From Phycisphaerales bacterium UBA1161 (lineage in GTDB: Bacteria; Planctomycetota; Phycisphaerae; Tepidisphaerales; Tepidisphaeraceae), in NCBI GenBank assembly GCA_002311745.1, contig DBZL01000031.1, forward strand, positions 1 to 64,000: a stretch of 64,000 nucleotides of DNA. The letters run 5' to 3'. Position numbers and translations under genes: made by a program. Within the stretch, counting starts at the first letter, position 1, and each line of letters begins with the position of its first letter. This document shows, in pieces, positions 44,201-52,235 of the stretch. The notes under the pieces were generated by a model. That model made no database searches. It saw nothing but the letters and a program-made list of their open reading frames with translations, and was not told where the DNA came from.

Positions 44201-45050
44201 CGCGACGATCACGCTTAGCGGCGCGGCGATGGATGTGGGCCTGCCGGCCACGGACATCGCCGGCACGATCGACTTGGCCGGTCTGGTCCGCGACGGAAAA
44301 TTGCAGCGCCTGGGGGCGCGCCTCTCGGCCCAGAAGCTGCAGCTGGCCGGACGGCCGGCCACGAATTTCTCCGCCGAATTGGCCAAGGCGTCCGATGAGC
44401 CGGTGGTGCAAATCTCTCGCGTCGGCGGCCAATTTGCCGGCGGCGATCTGGGCGGAGACGGGCAATTCTCCTACGGCGACACCGGCCCGGTCCGCTACGA
44501 TTTTGGCCTGGTCCTGCGCGACGCGGACGTGCAGCAATTGACGCCCGCATCCGACAAGCCGATCAACGGCCGCCTCACCGCCTCCGTGCGCTTGGGCGGA
44601 GTTTTGGACGATCCCTCCAGCCGCCGCGGCCACGGCGACGTCCACGTCGTCGGCCAATCCATGTACAACCTCCCCGTCCTCCTGGGCCTGCTGCAGATCA
44701 CCAACCTGACCCTGCCCGTCTCCAGCCCCTTTTCCGAGGCCAACACGCGCTACAGCATCGACGGCCAGACCGTCACCTTCGAGCAGATCACACTCAAGAG
44801 CAAAGACACGTCGATGTCCGGCAGCGGCACCTTGGATTTCGCCGCCAAGAAGGTGAGTTTGTGGTTCGTGACGGATGATCCGAACCTCATGCAACTGCCC
44901 GTGGTCGGCCCGCTGATCCATGGGGCCAAGCAGGAACTGCTGCGCATCCACGTCAGCGGCACGATCCAGCAGCCCAAGGTCTCGGCCGCCAGCTTCAACA
45001 CTGTCACCACGACCGTCGATCAGGTGCTTCGCGAGGGCGGGCAGAAGTAA
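41277..45050 (+). CDS. AsmA/TamB-like inner-membrane-anchored protein
   Basis: A 1257-residue protein anchored by one N-terminal helix (WGMLLLLCGLSAVVVGYGF, residues about 34-52) with the remainder outside. The body is a long array of beta-rich segments of the type seen in AsmA, YhdP and TamB, lipid-transfer bridges of the envelope. The start of the domain (LSDLLGADVHIGRASLSIFE, then GLRLDDVTVRAEGGY) is the AsmA N-terminal pattern, and the C-terminus (GSGTLDFAAKKVSLWFVTDD, then LPVVGPLIHGAKQELLRIHV, then SGTIQQPKV) is the AsmA-like C-terminal region. It is much longer than classic AsmA and closer to YhdP size. Phospholipid transport to the outer membrane is the inferred role. Confidence 0.85.
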   Translation: MPWKLANPERLFDQTWRPRHPLRPRLSAARRWGMLLLLCGLSAVVVGYGFVTDARRVRAMAGAYLSDLLGADVHIGRASLSIFEGLRLDDVTVRAEGGYQPDAMIFHAQTLLVRYNPGELLAGKLAATQIVAIGPTVMLVEDPATGRWNYQRLWHGTGVPPRHNVASTGPTLLPEILLRDAQVAYLQLHGDRTQTVGQYSLEGRLWPGQEPDQYDFELQSRGRESLGPSVDGTLNTGGGPSVARLRNFTFGPDIKTMLPAEPRAWCQRHELQGRVDVPEMIFNPGRPGQTPSFRVEIALSSVELAVSPQEWMSRQQNQNLLWFHEMLDGAAAGQWMPADSIPTLRRLSTPEPVHLRQVSGSLVFTQKGIGLKGINGRLENNWFNVDGQIAGYSPDAAARITASSLEGHDLDIPAWSPTYAGSLPPEVQEIYERLHPQGTCGVSVTVDRKQAGGRLNVTGQIDIRDGQFRFSDFPYLLSGSTGTILIGRDPITKMNGIRIVNVHGHGLGGGPNEYATIALDGFIGPLDQVAGVWIDVRGKGLSSEPAIRAALPPPVDRALRLFDPVGNGELPKFHGDITCHIQRPIGPHKRWTFDTDVTLDRADGTLVYFPYPLRNLSGRLEVRERQLNIVGARMTRGDATLAIDGKVTWKNSASPPSTRRAGPDLQIVARNLPLDDDLKSALPAQQRDWLQKLGAQGKLDIDGRVFPAQPGAAPSDAEVDYAFDGKLRDGSLWPVDGTFALSNMTGRLRVTNGQFTLDDVTARRGSGTVTGRVGISWGGAAPHISVSGSAQQLPMDATLYKLLPPDARQSWDDVQPQGTVDATASFESGIGDSSAASSPSPRWDLQIRPRDLAVTPAVFPYRIEHLSGLLDISPQKVTLSDVNGRHGPTAVRLSGNANLGAQPQWMLKLSASPVAVDDDLVRAAPQIVSEVIKSLKLQGQFAIEFTRLAYRPVPAAQRTASATTQKSPAADLDFAATITLSGAAMDVGLPATDIAGTIDLAGLVRDGKLQRLGARLSAQKLQLAGRPATNFSAELAKASDEPVVQISRVGGQFAGGDLGGDGQFSYGDTGPVRYDFGLVLRDADVQQLTPASDKPINGRLTASVRLGGVLDDPSSRRGHGDVHVVGQSMYNLPVLLGLLQITNLTLPVSSPFSEANTRYSIDGQTVTFEQITLKSKDTSMSGSGTLDFAAKKVSLWFVTDDPNLMQLPVVGPLIHGAKQELLRIHVSGTIQQPKVSAASFNTVTTTVDQVLREGGQK

Positions 45051-45308
45051 CCGCCCGCTGTCGTTTATCGTCCCGCGAACTTGGGCCGCGCGCAGCGGGG
45101 GGGCCTCTGGTCATGCGGCCGGAGGATGGACGGCGACGTTGACGCTGAGTAGACTGCCAAATCGGATGAAGGAGATCAGGCGCTGCACCGCCGCCTGTTC
45201 GCGGCATTTTTCAGGGGGCTTGTACCTCTTAGAAAGTTCCCCTGTCTCGTCCTTTTTTGAACCTGAGGGAAAACTACTTTCCATTTCTCCAACAGAAAGG
45301 ATTAAACC

Positions 45309-45893
45309 ATGAAAACGTACATGGGCATCTTCTTGTCTGCATTCGGATGCTTGCTCATGACCGGATGCATGACGTCCCATCAGAAAGCGACGATGGACGC
45401 CACCGCATTTACCCAGCCGCTTCCGGCCATCCACGTTATGCCGGTGATTGACGCTCGCTCCGACAGGTCCGGCGAGCTCGATCCCGGTGATCTCCAGCGC
45501 CTCCGCGACTTTATGAAGGGAAAGCTCGAGGACAAGGGATATCAGACCGTCGTTGTTGACACCTGGAAAACCGCGGCGACCACTTGTCCCGACAGGGAGT
45601 TGAGCGTGGCGGAGCTGGTCCAACAGGCGCCGCCGGATGCAAAGATGCTGATGGTCCTCACCGTCACCAATGTGCAGGATGTTTATGCGGGTATCAGCAC
45701 ATCGTATTCTATCACCGGCACGTTTAACGCGATCGACTGCGCCAAGGGAGCCAGCATCTGGAAAGTGACCGGCACGGGAAGCCACGGCACGGGCGGCATC
45801 ATCGGCTCGGCCATCGGACAGGCTGACAAGAGACTGGAAGCGCAAACGGCGCTGGGAAATGTTCTCTCGGACTTCCCGGAAAATAAGAAGTAA
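45309..45893 (+). CDS. Lipoprotein of unknown function
   Basis: A 194-residue lipoprotein: the signal ends in the lipobox LMTGC with Cys at about residue 20. The ATG follows AGAAAGGATTAAACC with a good AAGGA. The mature part has IHVMPVIDARSDRSGELDPG, then LQRLRDFMKGKLEDKGYQTV, resembling small envelope proteins that assemble a variable-Cys domain (DUF4136-like or LpoB-like in layout), though I cannot name the family. The end is SDFPENKK. It stands alone between 250- and 430-base gaps, so it is probably monocistronic. Confidence 0.75.
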   Translation: MKTYMGIFLSAFGCLLMTGCMTSHQKATMDATAFTQPLPAIHVMPVIDARSDRSGELDPGDLQRLRDFMKGKLEDKGYQTVVVDTWKTAATTCPDRELSVAELVQQAPPDAKMLMVLTVTNVQDVYAGISTSYSITGTFNAIDCAKGASIWKVTGTGSHGTGGIIGSAIGQADKRLEAQTALGNVLSDFPENKK

Positions 45894-46324
45894 TTCGAGT
45901 GGTCTATTCAAATAGGTCGCGCGAGCTTCACACGATCACGTTCGAATGGCCGTCAGGCGATGAACGCAAGTGACCGCGAGGGAGCCGTCGGCGACGGCGA
46001 AGCCAACGCGCTTGGTTGAGCCGGGATCGCATAAACGGATCGCATAAACGGGACGGCTCTGAATTTTCACCGTGCTTCCGAAATTCAGAGCCATCCCGCT
46101 TTTCTCCGCGCTTTTTTCCGCTCCGCTTTTTTCCCTCCGTCCCGCTTTTTTCCCCCGAAAAATTGCCGGCCGATGCCAAATTCCTTTTCGTTCCGAGCGC
46201 CTGGCCATAACGTCGTTATTTCAATAAGCCCGTTGTTTTCGCGGCAAGCCAAGCCCGTGCAGAGACTTAGCGCGATTTCTCAAAGGTTACATTTCACATT
46301 TCACGTCTTCACGTTTCAGTCTTT
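45894..46324. other. Intergenic region with a tandem repeat, an inverted repeat and pyrimidine tracts
   Basis: No gene is supported here. GGATCGCATAAAC occurs twice in tandem (46024-46036 and 46037-46049). Next comes an 18-base inverted repeat with one mismatch, CGGGACGGCTCTGAATTT (46049-46066) and AAATTCAGAGCCATCCCG (46081-46098). It is followed by pyrimidine-rich tracts with repeated CCGCTTTTTTCC. The hairpin plus T-runs could end transcription of the lipoprotein gene, or be a mobile repeat. Confidence 0.55.
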
Positions 46325-47443
46325 TCACGCCAGATCGCACAGGATGCGGCAGCCTTCGCGTAACTTCTCATCCGTGGTGGCGTAGCTGATGCGGAAATGC
46401 GTGTCGCGCTCGGAAAACACGTTGCCGGGAATGATCAGGACGTTTCGCTGGATGGCCTGGGTGACAAAGTCGGTTCCGCTCAATCCGCGCGGGGCCTGGG
46501 GGAAGAGGTAGAACGCGCCTTGCGGCTGGGCGAACTCAAACTTGGCGGACAGACTTGCGCAGACCAAATCGCGCTTGCGGCGATACGCGGCGACGGCTTG
46601 GTCCATGGGCACGTCCAGGGCCGTCAGGGCTGCCTCCTGCAGTGGGGCGGGGGCGCAGACGAACGTGTATTGCTGCAGCTTGGTCATCTGCGCGATGACG
46701 GGCTCGGGGCCGGCCGCGTAGCCCAAGCGCCAGCCGGTCATCGCGTGGCTCTTGGAAAATCCGCGAAGCACCAGCGTGTGCTCGTACCATTTCGCCGGGC
46801 TGAGCGACCCGCCGGGGGCGTCGTACAAAAACGACTGGTAAATCTCGTCCGAAACCAGCAGCAGGTGATGCTTGGCGGCGATGCGCACGGCATCCAGCAC
46901 CTCATGCTGGGTCATGACGATGCCCGTCGGGTTGCTGGGGCTGGCCAGGATCAGCAGCTTGCAACGCGAGGTGATGGCCTTTTCCACGCGGTCCGCGTGA
47001 AAGCGGAAATCGGGATAGCTGTCGACGAGGACCGGCTTTCCGCCGGCCATCGTCAGCAGGTGCTTGTACATGACGAAGTACGGGTCGAGGAAGACGGCCT
47101 CGTCGCCGGGGTCGATGGTGGCCAGGATGGCCAGAAAAAGTCCGCCGCTGACGCCGCTGGTGATAAGGACATCGCCGACGTCGCGGCCGAATTCCGCCCC
47201 AAGGTCGCGGCGCAGGCGATCGCGCAGCGGGGCGATTCCCTGGGTCTGGGTGTAGCGGTTGTGTCCGGCCACGATGGCGTTGATGGCGGTGGATTTGCAG
47301 GCGTCGGGCACGTCAAAATCGGGCTGGCCGATGGAGAGGTTGATCGGGTCCTTCATCGCCGCCGCCAAGTCGAAGACCTTGCGGATGCCGGAAGCATCAA
47401 CGGCCAAGGCGCGTCGCGAAACAATGTGATCGGCGAAAGACAT
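46325..47443 (-). CDS. Class I/II pyridoxal-phosphate aminotransferase
   Basis: A 372-residue fold-type I aminotransferase related to aspartate aminotransferases. SIGQPDFDVPDACKS near the start, NRYTQTQGIAPLR, LILASPSNPTGIVMTQ, VSDEIYQSFLYD and the PLP lysine motif LRGFSKSHAMTGWRLGYAAG (Lys at about residue 229) are all present, with the C-terminal Arg in HFRISYATTDEKL. Substrate cannot be read from sequence; an aspartate or aromatic transaminase is most likely. The start is the ATG at 47443, because the upstream frame overlaps a small basic protein gene and its repeats. It may be co-transcribed with that upstream gene. Confidence 0.9.
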   Translation of the reverse strand: MSFADHIVSRRALAVDASGIRKVFDLAAAMKDPINLSIGQPDFDVPDACKSTAINAIVAGHNRYTQTQGIAPLRDRLRRDLGAEFGRDVGDVLITSGVSGGLFLAILATIDPGDEAVFLDPYFVMYKHLLTMAGGKPVLVDSYPDFRFHADRVEKAITSRCKLLILASPSNPTGIVMTQHEVLDAVRIAAKHHLLLVSDEIYQSFLYDAPGGSLSPAKWYEHTLVLRGFSKSHAMTGWRLGYAAGPEPVIAQMTKLQQYTFVCAPAPLQEAALTALDVPMDQAVAAYRRKRDLVCASLSAKFEFAQPQGAFYLFPQAPRGLSGTDFVTQAIQRNVLIIPGNVFSERDTHFRISYATTDEKLREGCRILCDLA

Positions 47444-47479
47444 GGCCGGTGAACCCGAAACTCCCCATGCACATGCCGA

Positions 47480-47501
47480 AGCCCCGCATGTACATGCGGG
47501 G
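47480..47501 (-). terminator. Terminator-like palindrome after the small basic protein gene
   Basis: Family member with arms GCCCCGC/GCGGGG and the middle ATGTACAT. The stop codon of the minus-strand gene (47502-47504) abuts it, and the aminotransferase starts about 40 bases beyond. It could attenuate transcription between the two genes. Confidence 0.55.
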
Positions 47502-47861
47502 TTACGCCCGCTTCTTGGCGGGCGTGGCGGGGGCGGCGGCCTTGGCGGCGCCCGGGGCGGCCTTGGCGGCTGCGGCGGCGCCCTTGGCCTCTTTGCCAGC
47601 CGGTGCGGCGGGGGCGGCGCCCGCCACGGCTCCAGGGGCGGCGGGGGCGGTGCCGGCAGCGGCGGTCGCTTCGGCCTCTTCCTTGGCCGGGCCCTTGGCC
47701 ACCGCTTGCTTGCGATGTTCCACCTTCGGCAAGCCAAAGACGCTCTTGGATTCGTCCCAACGCTCCTCTTCGGCCAGTTTGTCCAGACGTTCGGTGCGCG
47801 TCAGGACGTTGCGATGACGAACCAGCGCGTCGGCGCCCTTTAAACTGCGATCCAGCGACAT
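47502..47861 (-). CDS. Small basic protein with an alanine-rich tail
   Basis: A 119-residue protein whose first 50 residues (MSLDRSLKGADALVRHRNVL, then TRTERLDKLAEEERWDESKS, then VFGLPKVEHRK) match the small basic protein family of the Planctomycetes, Verrucomicrobia and Chlamydiae group, which is normally about 60 residues. Here it is extended by a roughly 65-residue tail rich in Ala, Pro and Lys that ends PAKKRA. The tail resembles histone-H1-like or ribosomal extension tails and could bind nucleic acid. The function of the family is unknown; association with translation has been suggested from genomic neighbourhoods. It precedes the aminotransferase. Confidence 0.85.
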   Translation of the reverse strand: MSLDRSLKGADALVRHRNVLTRTERLDKLAEEERWDESKSVFGLPKVEHRKQAVAKGPAKEEAEATAAAGTAPAAPGAVAGAAPAAPAGKEAKGAAAAAKAAPGAAKAAAPATPAKKRA

Positions 47862-47971
47862 GGCGTTACCTCATCTCAGAGTCAGCAATGATAGTGCAAT
47901 GGGCGGTGGGACACAACCCGCCCTTGCGGCTGGCGGGGCGGCGGGCGATCATACGACTCTTTGCGAAATTT

Positions 47972-48724
47972 ATGACCGAGCCGCCGCTGTTTTCCATCGT
48001 CACGTGCAGCATCGATCCCGCGAAATTCACGCGCGTGACGGAGATGTACCACCAGGTACTGGCCGGCCAGGCGCACGAAGTGGTGGGGATTCACGACGCC
48101 CGCTCGTTGGCCGAGGGGTACAACCGCGGCATCGAGGCGGCCCGCGGTCAGATCATCATCTTCAGCCACGACGACGTGGAATTTCTTTGCCCCATCGGCG
48201 ATCGCATCGTGACGCATTTGCAGGATTACGACCTGCTGGGGGTTGCGGGGGCGACGCGGCTGGAGCATCCGATGTGGAGCTACGCCGGTCCGCCCTACAT
48301 CTACGGGCAGGTGGCCAACGGAAATTCGGATGGGACGTTCAACGTGGAGATTTTCGCCACGCCGCTGCGGGTCAAGGGCGGCATCGTGGTGATGGACGGG
48401 CTGTGTTTGATCGCGCATCGCCGCGTGCTGGAAAAAGTGCAGTTCGACGCCGAGCGGTTCACCGGGTTTCATTTGTACGACACCGATTTCACCTTTTCGG
48501 CGCATTTGGCGGGATTTCGTCTGGCGGTGTGCTGCGATCTGCCCATGATCCATTATTCTCGGGGGCTCATCAACGCCGACTGGCACCGGTACGCGGAACG
48601 GTTCTACGCCAAGCGAAGCGAGCACATCGAGCCGTACCGCCGGCGCCGATTCCGCGTCTGCGAGATCCAGGTGCACACCAAGCAGGACGTTCTGGAAGTG
48701 ATGACGCCGCCGCACTGGACCTGA
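47972..48724 (+). CDS. Glycosyltransferase family 2-like protein
   Basis: A 250-residue GT-A protein. FSIVTCSIDPAKF opens the Rossmann-like fold, IFSHDDVEF holds the DxD-like metal motif (about residues 66-74), and VVMDGLCLIAHRRVL with FHLYDTDFTFSAHLAGF is the acceptor-side helix of GT2 proteins. It is shorter than most GT2 enzymes. The ATG was chosen because the fold begins soon after; an in-frame ATG at 47888 would add 28 residues. It precedes the GT-B gene by three bases, so they form an operon. Donor and acceptor unknown. Confidence 0.75.
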   Translation: MTEPPLFSIVTCSIDPAKFTRVTEMYHQVLAGQAHEVVGIHDARSLAEGYNRGIEAARGQIIIFSHDDVEFLCPIGDRIVTHLQDYDLLGVAGATRLEHPMWSYAGPPYIYGQVANGNSDGTFNVEIFATPLRVKGGIVVMDGLCLIAHRRVLEKVQFDAERFTGFHLYDTDFTFSAHLAGFRLAVCCDLPMIHYSRGLINADWHRYAERFYAKRSEHIEPYRRRRFRVCEIQVHTKQDVLEVMTPPHWT

Positions 48725-48727
48725 CGC

Positions 48728-49441
48728 ATGGCCAAGACGTTTAAACACTCGGGCGATCTGGGCGATATCATCTTCGCGCTGCCGGCGGTGCGGGCGCTGG
48801 GTGGCGGAATCCTATACCTGGATCCGGACGGCGGATTCAGCAACTCGCTGGTGATGAAGTTCGCCGACAAGATCCGCACCAAGCTCAACGCCGAGGCGAT
48901 CGAATCTCTCAAGCCCCTGCTGCTGCAGCAGCCGTACATCCAGGAAGTGCGGCACTGGCACGGCGAGGCGGTGGATTACAACCTGGACGAATTCCGCCGG
49001 CACATCAGCTTCAACAATTTGAGCGATTCGCACTTGGCGGCGTTTGGACTGCCGCTGGGCGAGCGCGACACGGCGTGGCTGAGCGTGGCCGACCCGATCC
49101 GCGTCGAGGGCCGGCCCATCGTCATCAACCGCAGCGTGCGCTATCACGGCAATTACGGGTTTTGGGAATCCAATCTTCCGCAACTGAAGCGCTTCGCCAT
49201 CTTCGTCGGATACCCCAAGGAGCACGAGATTTTCCAGTACACGTTCGGGCACGAGCTGCCGTACTTTGCGACGCCCGATGTGCTGACGCTGGCGCGGGTG
49301 ATTGCGGGGTGCGAACAGTTCGTGGGCAATCAGGGGCTGCCGCACGCCATCGCCGAGGGGCTGAAGAAGAATCTCATCCACGAGATGTATCGGGTCTATC
49401 CGTCGGCGGTGTTCCAGCGGCCGGGAACGCGGTACGTCTAG
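48728..49441 (+). CDS. GT-B glycosyltransferase-like protein
   Basis: A 237-residue protein with the shape of ADP-heptose-type glycosyltransferases: KTFKHSGDLGDIIFALPAVR at the N-terminus is the usual GDLGDxIxALPxLxAL loop, and VLTLARVIAGCEQFVGNQGL, then PHAIAEGL, near residue 195 is the sugar-nucleotide side. The length is short for a full GT-B enzyme. The start is three bases after the GT2 gene, so the two are coupled and may build one glycan. Together with HldE and the TPR-GT proteins it points to surface glycan synthesis. Confidence 0.75.
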   Translation: MAKTFKHSGDLGDIIFALPAVRALGGGILYLDPDGGFSNSLVMKFADKIRTKLNAEAIESLKPLLLQQPYIQEVRHWHGEAVDYNLDEFRRHISFNNLSDSHLAAFGLPLGERDTAWLSVADPIRVEGRPIVINRSVRYHGNYGFWESNLPQLKRFAIFVGYPKEHEIFQYTFGHELPYFATPDVLTLARVIAGCEQFVGNQGLPHAIAEGLKKNLIHEMYRVYPSAVFQRPGTRYV

Positions 49442-49491
49442 TGATGGGCCGAGCGGCTCGTCCTCGATCCGGTCCGCGCAGTTCACGCCCT

Positions 49492-51477
49492 CTAATCCTG
49501 GCTCAGAGGGTCTTCGGGATAGCGCTGCTTGAGCGTCTGGCGAAGCTCGGCGCTTTTCCGCGGGTCGGATTTGGCCAGGAGCTTGGCGGCGCGATCCAGC
49601 AACTGCGGGCTGTAAGGCGAGTGCACAGCGGCGGCGGCGAAGGCCTGGGCGAAGGTGGCGGCGGCGGCGGGGAAATTTTGCAACTGGGCCAACTGCACCC
49701 TCAGCAGCACGCTGTAGCCCTCCAGAAACGCGGCCGGGTCTTGACGCTGCCACTGGTCCCAGGCCTCCAAGCCGGAGGCCCAGTCGCCCTGGCGGATGTA
49801 GAACTCGATGGTGCGCGCCATGGCGCCGCTGAGGACCGGGCGTCGGCGCTGGTCGCTGGCCGACGCCAGACGCCGCAGAATCTCGCCGCCGCGCTGCTCC
49901 TGACCGTCCAGAATCAGCGCCTGGGCATAGGTGCGCTGCAAATCGGCATCCTGGTTTTGCGCCGCCAGCTTGCTCAGGCGCGCCACCGCGCCAGCAAAAT
50001 CACCGACGTACCAGATCAGCAAATTGGCCTGATGGATGGCCGCCTGGGGCTGAAGGTCCGAATCATCCGCCGCGCCATCCCACAGGGCCACCAGGCGCTC
50101 GAGGTGGGCGGGGGCAAGCTGATTTTGCGTCACCTGTTGAAGCGCATCGAGGGCCAGGGGGCGGTCGGGATGGGATTTTTCCTGCGCCAGGCGCGACGCG
50201 GCTGAAAACATCGGCTGGGTGTTCTGTGCCCGCAACTGCATCAGCGTCACCCAGGGCAACCACGGAAGCGGCATTGTCGCCACGTCGTACTGGGCAAGGA
50301 TCGCGGCCTGCGTGCCCAGGGGGTCGGTCGCCGGCTCGGCAAGGTTCGCAAAGTCGCGGCGCACGGCCAGGCGATGGGTCTGCTGAACCCGGTTCCCCGC
50401 GGCGATGAGCGTGACACGCACGGGGTAAACGCCGTCGGTGGCGAACACGTGCTCGACGACCGACCCGGAGGCGGCCTGCCCGTCGCCAAAATCCCACTGC
50501 ACGGCGGCGTTGCCACCCGCCTGCTGGGCCGCGGCGGCGGTGAATCGGTAGCGATGCGAGTAATTGCCGGCGCAGAAGCATTCGCCTAAATAATCGGCCG
50601 AGAAATCGGCGGTGATCGGCTGATCGCGCGATTCGAGCGGCCCGGGGTTGCCGCGGAAAACGACGCCGAAGGCGTCGCGGCCGATCACGTCGATCTTGGC
50701 CATGTCGGGCCGGCGCCAGCAAACGGACAGCGACGGCGAAGAGCCATCGTGCAACTGATAGATGACCAATTCATGCCGGCCGCGCCCCAAAGTGAGCGAC
50801 CTGCGATAGCGGATGTCGCCTACGGCGCCGGGAACCATCAGGATCGGGCCGCCGTCGAGGAAAAGAGCGCCGCGGGTGTCGATGGATGCCGCCAAGGTGT
50901 ATTCGCCATCCACGGGCGCGGAAATCTGGCCGGTGTATTTGGAGATGGTGCGCGGCTGATCGCCGAAGGGATTGCCTCCCAAAAACGGCAGGTCGATCAG
51001 TTCCCGCCCGATGAGCGGTCCGCCATCGTCCCAGGATGACTGGAGGTCCTGCGGCGTGGCCGTCGGTCCGCCGCTATAGAGTTTGGTTTCCAGAAGCAGC
51101 CCGCAGGTGAATTTGAAGTCCGGGGCTTGGCCGGCCGCCGGATGGGGATTGCCGAAATAGACCTGGTAATCGTGCACGCCCGGCACAAGGGAAAAAGCCA
51201 CGCGCGCCAGATCGCCGGGACCGACCATGAGCACCTGGCTGGGGACGGGCTTGCCGTCTTGCGTGGCGACGCGCAGGTCGGTGCCGTCGGGATTGACCTG
51301 GCCGGCGGTAAGAAATATCACCTCGGCAAGTTCGCGGTCGCTGCCGTGTTGGGCATCCCAGTTGACGTTGATGCCTCGGCGAAAGGCGAACTGCCGATCC
51401 GCCCACCGGCCGTCGGCCAGGGCAGCGGAGCAAAGCATCAGCATGACGGCCGGCAGCGGCCAAAGGCATCTTGCCAT
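49492..51477 (-). CDS. Secreted PA14/PKD-containing protein
   Basis: A 661-residue secreted protein. The signal peptide is MARCLWPLPAVMLMLCSAAL with cleavage near ADG. Residues about 120-280 resemble a PA14-type beta-barrel carbohydrate-binding domain (APVDGEYTLAASIDTRGALF, then LDGGPILMV). Residues about 325-380 form a PKD-like domain (VQWDFGDGQAASGSVVEHVF). The C-terminal half is helical and repeat-like (TPR or Sel1 type). The ATG follows GGAGG at good spacing. Its start codon overlaps that of the divergent HAD gene (CATG). It may bind polysaccharide at the cell surface; substrate unknown. Confidence 0.75.
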   Translation of the reverse strand: MARCLWPLPAVMLMLCSAALADGRWADRQFAFRRGINVNWDAQHGSDRELAEVIFLTAGQVNPDGTDLRVATQDGKPVPSQVLMVGPGDLARVAFSLVPGVHDYQVYFGNPHPAAGQAPDFKFTCGLLLETKLYSGGPTATPQDLQSSWDDGGPLIGRELIDLPFLGGNPFGDQPRTISKYTGQISAPVDGEYTLAASIDTRGALFLDGGPILMVPGAVGDIRYRRSLTLGRGRHELVIYQLHDGSSPSLSVCWRRPDMAKIDVIGRDAFGVVFRGNPGPLESRDQPITADFSADYLGECFCAGNYSHRYRFTAAAAQQAGGNAAVQWDFGDGQAASGSVVEHVFATDGVYPVRVTLIAAGNRVQQTHRLAVRRDFANLAEPATDPLGTQAAILAQYDVATMPLPWLPWVTLMQLRAQNTQPMFSAASRLAQEKSHPDRPLALDALQQVTQNQLAPAHLERLVALWDGAADDSDLQPQAAIHQANLLIWYVGDFAGAVARLSKLAAQNQDADLQRTYAQALILDGQEQRGGEILRRLASASDQRRRPVLSGAMARTIEFYIRQGDWASGLEAWDQWQRQDPAAFLEGYSVLLRVQLAQLQNFPAAAATFAQAFAAAAVHSPYSPQLLDRAAKLLAKSDPRKSAELRQTLKQRYPEDPLSQD

Positions 51478-52075
51478 GAACCGACCTCCGCGACTGATCT
51501 TACCTGCCGCCATCCTGTTTGACATGGATGGGACGCTGACCCAGCCGATGCTGGATTTTGCGCGCATCAAGGCGGAGCTGGGGATTGGTTCGCGGCCGAT
51601 CCTGGAGGCCATCGCGGAGATGAGTCCAAGCGAGCAGCGGGCGGCCGAGAAAATCGTCGAGCGTCACGAGGCGGAGGCCGCCCGGCGATCGGTCCTGAAT
51701 CCCGGCTGCCCGGAGGTGCTGGGTTGGCTCAAGCGCCGCCGCATTACAACGGCCGTGATCACCCGCAACAGCCGGCAGTGCGCGGCCATCGTGCTGCGGC
51801 GCCATCGCCTGAGCATCGGCGTCGTCATCACGCGCCAGGATGGGCCGTACAAACCCAGCCCCGCTCCGGTGCTGGCGGCGTGCCGGCGCCTGGGCGCCTC
51901 GCCGTCGAAGGCGTGGATGGTGGGCGACGGGCAGTACGACGTGGAGGCGGCCAACGCGGCCGGTGCGGCCGCCGTCTGGCTCAGCCACGGCAAAGCGAAA
52001 TCGTTCGCCGCCCAGCCGTGGAAAACCGTCGCCGATTTGCATGAGCTGCTTGAGCTGCTCAAAAGTGCCGGATAA
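51476..52075 (+). CDS. HAD-superfamily hydrolase
   Basis: A 199-residue phosphatase-like protein: ILFDMDGTLTQPML carries the nucleophile Asp (residue 16), VITRNSRQ is motif II, KPSPAPVLAACRRLG is motif III, and VGDGQYDVEAANAAGAAAVW is motif IV. The subfamily is phosphoglycolate-phosphatase-like. The start is the first possible one; it lies inside the CATG shared with the divergent gene, so both promoters must lie within the opposite coding regions. No strong ribosome binding site is seen. Substrate unknown. The downstream 270 bases are filled with repeats. Confidence 0.85.
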   Translation: MNRPPRLILPAAILFDMDGTLTQPMLDFARIKAELGIGSRPILEAIAEMSPSEQRAAEKIVERHEAEAARRSVLNPGCPEVLGWLKRRRITTAVITRNSRQCAAIVLRRHRLSIGVVITRQDGPYKPSPAPVLAACRRLGASPSKAWMVGDGQYDVEAANAAGAAAVWLSHGKAKSFAAQPWKTVADLHELLELLKSAG

Positions 52076-52100
52076 CCAGCCTCTTTCTATTCTCTTAAAA

Positions 52101-52148
52101 ACAAATGCAACCGCAGAGACGCAGAGGCGCAGAGACAGCCGCAGAGAA
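52101..52148 (+). repeat. CCGCAGAG-type repeat, left half
   Basis: AAATGCAACCGCAGAGACGC followed by AGAGGCGCAGAGACAGCCGC belongs to the dispersed family seen at 39795-39914. Together with the partner at 52236-52266 it flanks an inverted REP pair, giving nested repeats. Confidence 0.7.
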
Positions 52149-52182
52149 GAAATTGATTTGTTAAAAAGAAAAGAGAGCCTGG

Positions 52183-52233
52183 AAAAGGGGTCCTGACCCC
52201 CTTTCGTAAAAAGGGGGTCAGGACCCCTTTTTT
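52183..52233. repeat. Inverted pair of REP-like repeats
   Basis: The left arm at 52183-52204 and the right arm at 52208-52233 have the complementary cores GGGGTCCTGACCCCC and GGGGGTCAGGACCCC with flanking A and T runs. The hairpin ends with a T-run on both strands, so it may terminate transcription in either direction after the HAD gene. Confidence 0.8.
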
Positions 52234-52235
52234 CT

